Assembly: GCA_051655155.1 (NCBI GenBank) | Contig: JBOFZL010000015.1 | Span: forward strand, 1-63,164 | Origin: JBOFZL01 sp051655155 | GTDB taxonomy: Bacteria; Bacillota; Clostridia; Peptostreptococcales; Filifactoraceae | Direction of reading: 5' to 3' | Length of the DNA: 63,164 bases | Shown here: positions 8,648-16,537 of the stretch, piece after piece | Position numbering within the stretch: position 1 is the stretch's first letter | Layout: the number at the start of each line of letters is the position of its first letter | Notes under the pieces: generated by a model | Told to the model about the DNA's origin: nothing | The model's input: only the letters and a program-made list of their open reading frames with translations | Databases searched by the model: none | Made by a program: the position numbers and the translations under genes

Positions 8648-9766
8648 CTAACGATTAAGCCATTTGATAATCTCATCTATTGCCAAGCTGTGATTTCCTA
8701 TTTGGCAATGCTGATCTCCACCTTCTTCCTGACAGAACATGCGAGATTTTACTGAGTGAGCATTTGGAAGGTTTCTTTTCAGTCGTTCAAATTGGCCATG
8801 TGGAATGTAATGGTCTTTCTCTCCTGCAAGGAGCAGGCAATCCTGCGTTATATTTTCAGAAATATTCTTGAGCGTATGTTTTTTTACTTCCTCAAAAAAG
8901 GCATACGGCGAATTCGTGTGTGTAATGTATTGCCCCTGAGAAAAGGCCCAATCAGCAAGAACACTTTTACTCATTGCAAATTTTACTAGCCAATTGACTA
9001 CTTTCTCATTTTTCTTTACGACGTTATGTCGGATTAAACCACGGAGCAAAGGCGGGAAAACATTCGTCATTACCTCAAAGCCATCATATGCAACATCATA
9101 GGCAACAATAGCACTAATCCTTTTTTCAAAAGCTGCTGCCCTCATAGCTAAATAGCCACCCCATGAAATACCAATCATAGTGCATGATTGAACTTGAAAA
9201 TGATCTAAAACACATTTCGTCGGTTCTTCCCATTCCGATATGAATGGCAAGCCGTTTTTCAATGTTTTACCTTGTCCGTCACCCTCAAATAAGATAATAG
9301 TATATCCTTTGTCTAAAAGGTCTAATACGGGCAGGAAAAATTCTTCAACAAAAGAATCATAGCCGCCGCAGATCAAAAGCAGTCTGTCATTATCCCCTGT
9401 ACCAATTTTGACAGAGTGTAGATATGTTCCCTTGTAAGGAATGTCACAAATAACATATGGTAGCTTCATTTCATCAAAGGCAGCATAAAAATTGATGGTT
9501 GCTTTTTCATATGCCAATTCTTTTTGTGGAGCATCCGCCTTCAAAAAGAACTCCGCCATACGATAAGCATAGGCAGCATGCATATATTGCTTCGCCTGCT
9601 CTGCTTTGGTTGCAATTTCCAACCACGCAGCAAACCACTCTGTTAAGTCTTTTACGGTAGATAATTTTGTTTTAATTATATCTCTGTTGCCCGCAGCTTC
9701 ACCATATGTCAGCACACGATTTATCTGAAAATTAAACTGTTGAATTTTGTTTATTTGTTCATACAT
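8648..9766 (-). CDS. alpha/beta hydrolase
   Basis: A 372-residue serine hydrolase. An N-terminal helical cap (about 1-120) precedes the alpha/beta hydrolase fold. The nucleophile elbow is GISWGG, and candidate catalytic partners are Asp in GEKDHYIP and His in GGDQHCQIG. The layout resembles FrsA-like or 2,6-dihydropseudooxynicotine hydrolase-like enzymes; the natural substrate cannot be told. GGAGG 8 bases before ATG at 9766 supports this start over the upstream in-frame Met at 9805. The gene uses more G and C at third positions than its neighbours and is monocistronic, which hints at transfer from another Firmicute. Confidence 0.8.
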   Translation of the reverse strand: MYEQINKIQQFNFQINRVLTYGEAAGNRDIIKTKLSTVKDLTEWFAAWLEIATKAEQAKQYMHAAYAYRMAEFFLKADAPQKELAYEKATINFYAAFDEMKLPYVICDIPYKGTYLHSVKIGTGDNDRLLLICGGYDSFVEEFFLPVLDLLDKGYTIILFEGDGQGKTLKNGLPFISEWEEPTKCVLDHFQVQSCTMIGISWGGYLAMRAAAFEKRISAIVAYDVAYDGFEVMTNVFPPLLRGLIRHNVVKKNEKVVNWLVKFAMSKSVLADWAFSQGQYITHTNSPYAFFEEVKKHTLKNISENITQDCLLLAGEKDHYIPHGQFERLKRNLPNAHSVKSRMFCQEEGGDQHCQIGNHSLAIDEIIKWLNR

Positions 9767-9924
9767 TGGGTTTACCTCCACAACAAAAAAATAGTATATA
9801 AACAATCTCTGTCAATTGTAATGAAAATTTCATCGCAAAAGAACAGGATTGTTCTTACATAAATAAATAGGCAAACAGATGGAGCGTTTACTTCCATTGT
9901 CTGCTCATGTTTATTTGTTAATTA

Positions 9925-9952
9925 AGTATAACAGAGAACCATAAAAAGTCAA
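9925..9952 (-). promoter_or_regulatory. promoter of the alpha/beta hydrolase gene
   Basis: On the minus strand, TTGACT (9947-9952) and TATACT (9925-9930) are separated by 16 bases, about 160 bases upstream of the hydrolase start. Between promoter and gene lies a short palindrome, AAGAACA-N4-TGTTCTT (near 9839-9856), that could be an operator. The remainder of the 9767-10121 gap shows no gene. Confidence 0.5.
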
Positions 9953-10121
9953 TCACAGGACTATCGACTATAACAAGTTGCAAAGTATGGAAACAGTGAT
10001 TAGTGCTGTTTCTTAACTATCAAAATCAAATTATATAAAATTAGCTTTTACTTAGATGAGTTAGTACTTGCCTATGATAGAAAAAGATAAACTTATGTAT
10101 AATAATTTTTAGCGTTTTCAA

Positions 10122-10161
10122 AAAAATTAGAGGTTACTCTTCTGAGCTACCTCTAATTTTT
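10122..10161 (-). terminator. terminator after the 259-residue protein gene
   Basis: A perfect 13-bp stem (AAAAATTAGAGGT / ACCTCTAATTTTT) with a 14-base loop, 30 bases beyond the stop at 10192. On the minus strand the right arm ends in TTTTTTT. Confidence 0.7.
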
Positions 10162-10191
10162 AAAGCTTAGTTATAAAAAACTTTCTACTTT

Positions 10192-10971
10192 TTATTTGTA
10201 ATATTTTCCTGGAATTTGAATTAAATTAGGACTATAGTTTTCCTTGATTTCTCCATGAAGCATAAATGGTACAATTTTGTCACTGGACAAGCAACCATTA
10301 GGCAAATCAGCCTGTTTTTCAATACTTTTAGTACAACACCAAGCCTCTATATTTCCAGTTATACTTTTTCCCACTTTAAAGCAAAAGATGCTTTGGTCAT
10401 CACGTAAAGCATTAATCAAATTTTTGCTATCGCTTGGTACAATAGCACCATTCTTTAAATCCATTATTTGAGTTGCAATCTTTTTTAGCCATTCAGTATC
10501 ATGTATTTTGGAAGAATCTAAACTAAACACAAATACTGCTGGCATCATGGTACCTTGACCTGGATCCCATAACTCATTGTTCGCCTGTACCACTGCAGCA
10601 TAAACAATTGGTGCATTCTCGAATTTTGTCAACCAATTACTTTTTCCAAAAATAGGTGGTCTCCCAGCAACATCCCTAAAAAAATCACTAGCTGTATTTC
10701 GAGGTGTCGCTAAGTAAGGCTGAAGTTTAGATAAATCGTATACATACGAGGCTCTACGCTCCATTTCTATAACTCTATCACTTTCATCTCTAAGTGATAC
10801 CTGCGCCTTTCTCTCATCCACAACAGCTATCATTTTGTTTAAATCATGTTCTTCATAGCCTTGTGCTAGTAAGCATTCTACGTATTCATCCAGTTCCTTT
10901 GAAGTTGTTAAACCTGCAACATACTTTCGTCCTCTTTCCAAATCCTTGTCTGTTAGCGTAAGTTTTTTCAT
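10192..10971 (-). CDS. hypothetical protein, 259 residues
   Basis: I do not recognise a family. The protein is soluble, with no signal peptide or membrane segment. Residues 1-85 are charged and helical (LTLTDKDLERGRKYVAGL), a tyrosine-containing linker follows, and residues about 100-259 look like a mixed alpha/beta domain. The second half holds aromatic and glycine-rich stretches (VYAAVVQANNELWDPGQGTM, VFVFSLDSSKIHDTEWL). Paired Cys at AWCCTK could be structural. ATG at 10971 is preceded by AAAGGAA. It stands alone between terminators. Confidence 0.6.
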   Translation of the reverse strand: MKKLTLTDKDLERGRKYVAGLTTSKELDEYVECLLAQGYEEHDLNKMIAVVDERKAQVSLRDESDRVIEMERRASYVYDLSKLQPYLATPRNTASDFFRDVAGRPPIFGKSNWLTKFENAPIVYAAVVQANNELWDPGQGTMMPAVFVFSLDSSKIHDTEWLKKIATQIMDLKNGAIVPSDSKNLINALRDDQSIFCFKVGKSITGNIEAWCCTKSIEKQADLPNGCLSSDKIVPFMLHGEIKENYSPNLIQIPGKYYK

Positions 10972-11122
10972 ATAATATTCCTTTCGTAGACCAATATTGG
11001 TATTTTCTCTAACTAATTACTATTATTTTTTATTATATTAAATTTTCCAAAAAAATAACAACAAAAAAAATTATTTGTTTTTATTTTCTATGTACCGCTT
11101 ATAAATATCTAATTATAAAAGA

Positions 11123-11159
11123 AGCCTTCTTATGATAACTTAAATTATCATAAAAGGCT
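11123..11159 (-). terminator. terminator after the D-cysteine desulfhydrase-like gene
   Basis: An imperfect inverted repeat (AGCCTTTTATGATAA against TTATCATAAGAAGGCT on the minus strand) followed by TCTTTTATAAT. It lies 130 bases beyond the stop at 11291. The rest of 10972-11290 is AT-rich with no gene visible. Confidence 0.5.
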
Positions 11160-11290
11160 CTTTAAAATTTCTTTATTTAGATTTTCGAATAATAAAGTAA
11201 ATGAACAAATATTATATTTAAAAATAATTTTCTATATTTTAAAATCAAAATATAATAAGATAGCTTTATTATTATATTTTCAAATTTACT

Positions 11291-12277
11291 CTAAAAAAAT
11301 TCTTTTATTTTTGGAAATAAACCATACAATCCTCCTGTATGTAAAAATAAAATATTTTTATATCTATCAAAGCTCCCTTTCTTAATTTCTTCTATCATTC
11401 CTTTCATAGCTTTTGCTGTATAAACAGTATCTAGTATAATTCCCTCTTCCCTTGCAATTTCTTTGATTACCTGAAAATCTTCTGGGCTGTTAACTGCATA
11501 TCCTCCACCTACATATCCATCATGAATTATTATCTTGTCCATTTTTACACCTTTTAATTTAGGGCTTATCTTTTTGCTTTCTTCTATTATATTTTTAATC
11601 TGATTATTAAAATACTCAGCTGTGCTACAAATATTTATTCCTATTATGTCCTTACCTAAATTATAATATTCATTACCTAAATATAGCCCTGAGTAAGTTC
11701 CTCCGGAACCAATTGTACAAACTATAGCATCAAATTCTACTCCCAAAACCTTCTCTTGCTCTGAAATTTCTTCCATAGCTTTCAAATACCCAAAATTTCC
11801 CATTCCACAAGATGCACCTATAGGCATTATATAGCCTTTTTTTCCATCACATTCTAACGCCTCTGCTATTTCTTTCATTATACCTTCTACTTTACCATCA
11901 AATTCTTCAGGCTTTACAAGTTTAATCTTTGCTCCTAACAATATATCCATAAAATAATTTCCATCTACGCTTGGGTTTTCTTCACTTCTAAGCACTAATA
12001 TGCATTCAAGTCCATAAATTCTTGCAACTGCTGCTGTAGCTCTTGCATGATTTGATTGTATTCCTCCACAGGTAATAAGAGTAGTGCATCCTGTGTCTAT
12101 AGCCTCTTTCACTGTATATTCTAGCTTTCTTACTTTATTACCTGATATTTCTATACCTGTTTGGTCATCTCTTTTTATATATATATTCTTACCTAATTTT
12201 TCTGATAGATAGTTCATTTTGTCAATTTTAGTTGGCAAATTTGCGATTTGCAACCTTTCAGGAAATTCATTACACAT
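11291..12277 (-). CDS. PLP-dependent D-cysteine desulfhydrase / ACC deaminase family protein
   Basis: A fold-type II PLP enzyme of 328 residues. The PLP lysine is probably that in SGNKVRKLEY near residue 50; CGGIQSNHARATAA and CTIGSGGTYSGLYLG are family motifs for substrate and phosphate binding. Family members cleave D-cysteine to pyruvate, sulfide and ammonia, or deaminate aminocyclopropane carboxylate; D-cysteine desulfhydrase is more likely in an anaerobe. The open frame begins at GTG 12286, but that codon abuts GGAGG; ATG at 12277 has 9-base spacing and is preferred. It follows the Crp/Fnr regulator gene by 15 bases and is probably its target. Confidence 0.85.
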   Translation of the reverse strand: MCNEFPERLQIANLPTKIDKMNYLSEKLGKNIYIKRDDQTGIEISGNKVRKLEYTVKEAIDTGCTTLITCGGIQSNHARATAAVARIYGLECILVLRSEENPSVDGNYFMDILLGAKIKLVKPEEFDGKVEGIMKEIAEALECDGKKGYIMPIGASCGMGNFGYLKAMEEISEQEKVLGVEFDAIVCTIGSGGTYSGLYLGNEYYNLGKDIIGINICSTAEYFNNQIKNIIEESKKISPKLKGVKMDKIIIHDGYVGGGYAVNSPEDFQVIKEIAREEGIILDTVYTAKAMKGMIEEIKKGSFDRYKNILFLHTGGLYGLFPKIKEFF

Positions 12278-12292
12278 AATGTACACCCTCCT

Positions 12293-12961
12293 TTATAAAT
12301 AACTATTCAAGCTCTCTTTTAAAGCTATTTTCCCTCTTCTGGTTTCTATATATCCTTCATTTTCTAAAGATTTTAACTTTCTACTAACTACTTCTCGTGC
12401 TGTTCCTAATTCAAAAGCCAATTCAGAATGAGTAATATATATATTTTTAGTGTTTCTTGAAAGTAACCATTTAACTATTCTTTTTTCAATATCCTCATGT
12501 ATAGACTCCTCTTTAAAGATCGTTATCTGAGTAAATTTCCTATACAAATCTTTATAACAATACTCCATAAAACTTGAATCTGCCAATAAATATTTATTAA
12601 CTATTTCAAAAGGAATAATTGCAATTTTAGATACTTGCTCTGCCACCCCTGTAACATTCATAGAAATATTATTCATATGACAATTTATAGCCTCATGACA
12701 AAACTCTCCCTTTCCAATATCATATAAAAATGTTTCATCTCCATCTTCATTAAGCTTCTTAATTTTTATCTTTCCACTTATAACAAATAAAAACCCTAAA
12801 CAGCCTCCCCCATAGGTCATTAATAATTCTCCAGCCTCTAACTCCCTATAGTTTATATTCTTTCTAATAACCAGATTACTTCGCTCATCTATTAATTTTA
12901 ACAATGGATAAACTTCATAAAATTCTTGAACATTTTTATTATAAACGTTTTTATCCAGCAT
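12293..12961 (-). CDS. Crp/Fnr family transcriptional regulator
   Basis: A 222-residue regulator with an N-terminal cyclic-nucleotide-like beta-barrel (about 20-130; LLMTYGGGCLGFLFVISGKI) and a C-terminal winged helix-turn-helix (about 155-222; THSELAFELGTAREVVSRKLKSLENEGYI). Four N-proximal-to-central cysteines are scattered rather than arranged as a clear Fnr iron-sulfur motif, so the effector is unknown. ATG at 12961 lies 7 bases after AGGAGG; the longer frame from 12979 would contain that site. It is co-directional with the desulfhydrase-like gene and probably regulates it. A 60-codon ORF overlaps its 5' edge upstream. Confidence 0.85.
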   Translation of the reverse strand: MLDKNVYNKNVQEFYEVYPLLKLIDERSNLVIRKNINYRELEAGELLMTYGGGCLGFLFVISGKIKIKKLNEDGDETFLYDIGKGEFCHEAINCHMNNISMNVTGVAEQVSKIAIIPFEIVNKYLLADSSFMEYCYKDLYRKFTQITIFKEESIHEDIEKRIVKWLLSRNTKNIYITHSELAFELGTAREVVSRKLKSLENEGYIETRRGKIALKESLNSYL

Positions 12962-12965
12962 CCAG

Positions 12966-13148
12966 TTACCTCCTACCATCCTTATTCAATTCCTCATACT
13001 CAACTCTTGATTTTAAGAGTTTAATTTCTCTCATTTCACGCAATATATTATTTAATGTAAACTGAACACTTATTAATACCATAAAAAGTAATGCCACAAA
13101 TGCTATTATAAAGTTAAATATCAAACTTTGATTAATTATGATATCCAA
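12966..13148 (-). CDS. small single-pass membrane protein, TTG start
   Basis: A 60-residue frame with one hydrophobic segment (about residues 8-30, FNFIIAFVALLFMVLISVQF) followed by a charged helix with coiled-coil character (ILREMREIKLLKSRVEYEEL). The TTG start at 13148 is preceded by GGAGG with 7-base spacing. The stop at 12966 lies 5 bases before the Crp/Fnr start codon, so the two may be translationally coupled. No family recognised. Confidence 0.5.
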   Translation of the reverse strand: MDIIINQSLIFNFIIAFVALLFMVLISVQFTLNNILREMREIKLLKSRVEYEELNKDGRR

Positions 13149-13265
13149 AATACCACCTCCTTACATATTCCTATAGACAAAACACTATAAAGTATTATAA
13201 TATAATAACTATAGAAGATATAACTACTAAAAAACTAAAATTTGATGAAAGTATTGGAGGCTATT

Positions 13266-13808
13266 ATGTTTAGTAAATCTACAAGAGAACAGACTACAAA
13301 TAAACTTTTAATTTTATATGCATTAGAGTGCCTTGACTTCCCTGTTCCTAACTATGTCTTGACAGATATTTTCATGAATACAAATATGATGCACTACTAC
13401 CTGTTTCAACAATATTTGGCTGAATTAATAGAACTGGACTTAGCTAACACTCAAGAGAGTCCTCAAGGTAAAAAACTTATCAGTATAACCTCAAAGGGTT
13501 CTGAAGCTTTAGAATTTTTTGGTAATGATGCCCCATCAACCTTAAAAGATAGCCTAAAAAAATATATTAAAGATAACTCTTCAAGCTTTGTTCGATACAA
13601 TCAAATAAAGGCTATTTCCACAAAAATTGACGATGACCATTACAATGTTCAACTTTCAATATTTGATAAAAACTACGATCTTATAAATATCACAATAGAT
13701 GCTCCTAGCAATACTATAGCTCAAGATATTTGTTCTAAATGGGAATCTGAGCACTACGAAATATTTAACTCTATACTTAAAATTCTAACAGCTAAGCCTA
13801 AGGCTTAG
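13266..13808 (+). CDS. DUF4364 family protein
   Basis: A 180-residue conserved clostridial protein with an N-terminal winged-helix-like region (about 10-85; LLILYALECLDFPVPNYVLTDIFM ... GLxxT-like LISITSKGSEAL), resembling DUF4364 proteins and suggesting DNA binding, with a C-terminal beta-rich domain. GGAGG-CTATT-ATG fixes the start at 13266 rather than the upstream in-frame Met at 13242. Convergent with trmD; the two stops are 25 bases apart. Function unproven. Confidence 0.8.
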   Translation: MFSKSTREQTTNKLLILYALECLDFPVPNYVLTDIFMNTNMMHYYLFQQYLAELIELDLANTQESPQGKKLISITSKGSEALEFFGNDAPSTLKDSLKKYIKDNSSSFVRYNQIKAISTKIDDDHYNVQLSIFDKNYDLINITIDAPSNTIAQDICSKWESEHYEIFNSILKILTAKPKA

Positions 13809-13817
13809 TTGTTTTTT
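13792..13817 (+). terminator. terminator overlapping the DUF4364 stop codon
   Basis: CTAAGCC-TAA-GGCTTAG forms a 7-bp stem that includes the TAG stop, followed by TTGTTTTTTG on the plus strand. No rplS lies between here and trmD, so this short convergent gap ends both units. Confidence 0.6.
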
Positions 13818-13833
13818 GTTAATTATTCTTTCA

Positions 13834-14586
13834 TCATTTTCTATTTTTTAATTGTATTTTATAAGAGTTCAAGAACTCCTCTTCTTTCTTAGTCAACTTA
13901 GCCTTACGTAACATATCCTTCCTTCTATCATATGTTACTTTTATAGCTTCTTCCCTTTGCCATTTGGAAATATGCCCATGATTTCCATTGAGCAAAACCT
14001 CTGGAACAAACCTTCCCTTATATTCTCTTGGCCTTGTATATTGTGGGTATTCCAGTAAGTTAGAACTCCCATGACTTTCCTCTTGGTAACTTTCTTCTCT
14101 ACCTAAAACACCTTCCACCAACCTTGAAACTCCATCTATTAAAACAAGAGCTGGTAACTCTCCACCAGTAAGCACATAATCTCCTATAGATATCTCCTCA
14201 TCTATTATCATATCTATAGCCCTCTGGTCAACACCTTCATAATGACCACAAAGTATAATAATATTATCTAATTTAGAAAGTTCCTCAGCCTTCTTCTGAG
14301 TTAGTAGCTTTCCTCTTGGACTCATATATAAAACCTTATTATTACTACCTACTAATTTACTTTTAATATAACTATAACAAAGATCTATGGGTTCAACTGA
14401 CATCACCATACCAGCCCCACCACCAAAGGGATAATCATCTACCTTCTTATGCTTATTTTGCGAAAAATCTCTTATATTATAACTATTAATATTAATATAG
14501 CCTGCCTCACAACCTCTTTTAATTATGCTTTCTCCTGCATAACTATCTATAATCTCTGGAAACAGTGTCATCACATGAAAATTCAT
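13834..14586 (-). CDS. trmD: tRNA (guanine-N1)-methyltransferase
   Basis: Methylates G37 of tRNAs with AdoMet, which prevents frameshifting. The 250 residues carry the SPOUT trefoil-knot signatures NYIN/NIRDFSQNKHKKVDDYPFGGG, ILCGHYEGVDQRAID and EISIGDYVLTGGELPAL. ATG at 14586 overlaps the rimM stop by one base (TGATG). It is the last gene of the ribosome-maturation operon; the rplS gene that usually follows trmD in Firmicutes is absent here. Confidence 0.97.
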   Translation of the reverse strand: MNFHVMTLFPEIIDSYAGESIIKRGCEAGYININSYNIRDFSQNKHKKVDDYPFGGGAGMVMSVEPIDLCYSYIKSKLVGSNNKVLYMSPRGKLLTQKKAEELSKLDNIIILCGHYEGVDQRAIDMIIDEEISIGDYVLTGGELPALVLIDGVSRLVEGVLGREESYQEESHGSSNLLEYPQYTRPREYKGRFVPEVLLNGNHGHISKWQREEAIKVTYDRRKDMLRKAKLTKKEEEFLNSYKIQLKNRK

Positions 14587-15086
14587 CAATCTATCATCCC
14601 TTTTATCGGCTTAATAACTATTTTTTTAGACTCTATATCTATAATTGGAACAAATTCATTTATTGCTGGTATAAGATATTCTTTTTCTTCATTCTTAACA
14701 ACATAAACATCATTTGCTGAGTATTGCAAAACATCTCTTACTTCGCCTATATATTGTTCTTCTTCAGTGTAAACTTTAAGTCCAATTAGGTCTTTAATCA
14801 TATATTCATCTTCATCTAACTCTCTTAAATTTTTCTTATCAATGTATATAAGTGTATCCTTAAGACTTTCCGCTTCTTCAATAGTATTTACATCTTTAAT
14901 TTTTCCAATTACCATCTTACCTTGGTATCGTACCTTTTCCAACTCCCATTTCTTTTCATCTTTTTCCCCTAAGAAAAAATACTCTAACTCATCAAACCTC
15001 TCTGGATAATCTGTATACGGATATATTTTAACTTCCCCTTTTAAGCCATGAGTGTTAACTATCTTTCCTATTCTATACTCTCTCAT
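14586..15086 (-). CDS. rimM: 16S rRNA processing protein RimM
   Basis: Assembly factor for the 30S subunit head, binding ribosomal protein S19 region. The 166 residues contain the N-terminal RimM barrel (IGKIVNTHGLKGEVKIYPYTDYPERF) and the C-terminal PRC barrel (IGEVRDVLQYSANDVYVV, AINEFVPIIDIESKKIVI). It is normally adjacent to rpsP and the KH protein gene; here korDABC separates them. Its own promoter must lie in the 108-base gap after the kor terminator, since that hairpin precedes it. Confidence 0.95.
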   Translation of the reverse strand: MREYRIGKIVNTHGLKGEVKIYPYTDYPERFDELEYFFLGEKDEKKWELEKVRYQGKMVIGKIKDVNTIEEAESLKDTLIYIDKKNLRELDEDEYMIKDLIGLKVYTEEEQYIGEVRDVLQYSANDVYVVKNEEKEYLIPAINEFVPIIDIESKKIVIKPIKGMID

Positions 15087-15134
15087 AACAACTCCTCCTT
15101 CAATCTATACTATATTTTAACATATATTTATATC

Positions 15135-15176
15135 AAAAAAAAGTAGTGCCTCAGAAAGAGTAATTTCCGAAACACT
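15135..15176 (-). terminator. terminator of the kor operon
   Basis: On the minus strand a 13-bp stem with G-U pairs (AGTGTTTCGGAAA / TTTCTGAGGCACT) is followed by ACTTTTTTTT. It lies 19 bases beyond the korC stop and isolates korDABC from rimM. Confidence 0.8.
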
Positions 15177-15194
15177 AAATTTATTTTCTAAAAT

Positions 15195-15716
15195 TTAAAC
15201 CATTTCAAACCCTAGAGAAAAGGCACTTAAATTCAATTCCTCTGTACCTTTTGGTACTCTATTAAATGCCGCCGCCATAACAGCTTTTTCGTCTAACCCT
15301 AAAATTTTTGTCAATGCTCCTAAAGAAACTATATTAGCTACCATAGGTTTTTTTAACTCTATCTGCGCTGTTCTTAAAATAGGTAAAGAATAAACCTTTA
15401 TATTTTTATTTAGAATAGGTAGAGTTATTGATTCATCCACTACTATTATCCCATCATCCTCTATATCCTGTCTATATTTATCAAAAGCATCTTGAGTAAG
15501 TGCTAAAAATACAGTCGGTTTAATTACTTTAGTGAAATTAATCTCTTTATCACTAATTATAACCTCAGCCTTACTCGCTCCTCCCCTTGCCTCCGGTCCA
15601 TAGGATTGGCTTTGTACTGCATTCATTCCCAAATTTATAGCAGCTTCAGCAAGAACAATTCCTAGCATGATTATTCCCTGTCCTCCAGAACCACTTAATC
15701 TGATTTCTTTTCTCAT
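15195..15716 (-). CDS. korC: 2-oxoacid:ferredoxin oxidoreductase, gamma subunit
   Basis: The 173-residue gamma subunit of a four-subunit ferredoxin-dependent 2-oxoacid oxidoreductase. Family features are RLSGSGGQGIIMLGIVLAEAA at the N-terminus, QSQSYGPEARGGASKAEVIIS and an internal Rossmann-like core. It helps bind CoA and completes the catalytic complex with the alpha and beta subunits. It starts at the stop of korB (1-base overlap) and is the last gene of the operon, before a strong terminator. Subunit order D-A-B-C is typical of 2-oxoglutarate (Kor) enzymes, but a branched-chain (Vor) substrate cannot be excluded. Confidence 0.92.
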   Translation of the reverse strand: MRKEIRLSGSGGQGIIMLGIVLAEAAINLGMNAVQSQSYGPEARGGASKAEVIISDKEINFTKVIKPTVFLALTQDAFDKYRQDIEDDGIIVVDESITLPILNKNIKVYSLPILRTAQIELKKPMVANIVSLGALTKILGLDEKAVMAAAFNRVPKGTEELNLSAFSLGFEMV

Positions 15717-16537
15717 TATTGTCCTCCCTTAAATCTATCTATAATTTTTTGGTAAGACTCCACATATTCCGGCTCTTCTGCACAATAAAACTCTCCTATA
15801 AAAGTTTTTCCTTCCAACTTTTCTTGAGGCAACTTATCCTTTAACTTTATATCAACAAAACTATCTCTTAAATGTTCCATCATCTCTACTGCAGAACCAA
15901 TCTTATTTTTTCTCCCATAATATGTTGGACAAGAACTTATACCTTCAATTAATGAAAATCCTTTGTGTTCTACACCTTTTTTTATAAGGTCCTTCATCTG
16001 ATTCACATGGTAAGCAGTACTTCTTCCAACGTATGTGGCACCTGCCCCCTTAGCCAACTTACAAATATCAAAAGACTTATCCACATTGCCATAAGGCGCT
16101 GTTGTACCATAGTCTCCTTGCCTAGTTGTCGGTGAATACTGACCTCCTGTCATTCCATAAATATTATTATTAAATACAATGGTAGTTATATCTATATTTC
16201 TTCTACAAGCATGGATTAAATGGTTTCCTCCAATTGCAGATGCATCTCCATCTCCTGTTACTACAATTACTGTAAGCTCTGGATTAGCTAGTTTAACTCC
16301 TGTAGCGAATGCTAAAGCTCTTCCATGGGTGGTATGAAGTGTGCAATAATCCAAATATCCTGCAGCTCTAGATGAGCAACCTATTCCTGACACTAAAACT
16401 AATTTCTCTCTCTCAATACCTAATTCATCAATAGCCATAGCCATAGCTCTCATCAAAGTTCCATGACCACATCCTGGACACCAAATATTAGGTAACCTTT
16501 TTAATCTAAAATGCTTCCAAACTAAATGACTATACAT
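15716..16537 (-). CDS. korB: 2-oxoacid:ferredoxin oxidoreductase, beta subunit (TPP binding)
   Basis: The 273-residue TPP-binding subunit, which carries the catalytic decarboxylation step. WCPGCGHGTLMRAMAMAI near residue 20 and GDGDASAIGGNHLIHACRRN with NNNIYGMTGGQYSPTT are the TPP/Mg2+ and cluster-proximal motifs of the family. It overlaps korA by 8 bases and korC by one, so subunits are translationally coupled. The most likely reaction is 2-oxoglutarate + CoA + oxidised ferredoxin to succinyl-CoA + CO2 + reduced ferredoxin. Succinyl-CoA is the substrate of the SucD-like enzyme elsewhere in this window. Confidence 0.93.
   Translation of the reverse strand: MYSHLVWKHFRLKRLPNIWCPGCGHGTLMRAMAMAIDELGIEREKLVLVSGIGCSSRAAGYLDYCTLHTTHGRALAFATGVKLANPELTVIVVTGDGDASAIGGNHLIHACRRNIDITTIVFNNNIYGMTGGQYSPTTRQGDYGTTAPYGNVDKSFDICKLAKGAGATYVGRSTAYHVNQMKDLIKKGVEHKGFSLIEGISSCPTYYGRKNKIGSAVEMMEHLRDSFVDIKLKDKLPQEKLEGKTFIGEFYCAEEPEYVESYQKIIDRFKGGQ

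Noticed and set aside
8680..8989. Plus-strand frames inside the alpha/beta hydrolase gene
   Set aside because: Antisense shadows; the minus-strand gene has catalytic motifs and a ribosome binding site.
9837..9856. LexA-like box GAAC-N6-GTTC upstream of the hydrolase
   Set aside because: The Gram-positive SOS box has four bases between GAAC and GTTC; here there are six. Kept only as a generic palindrome.
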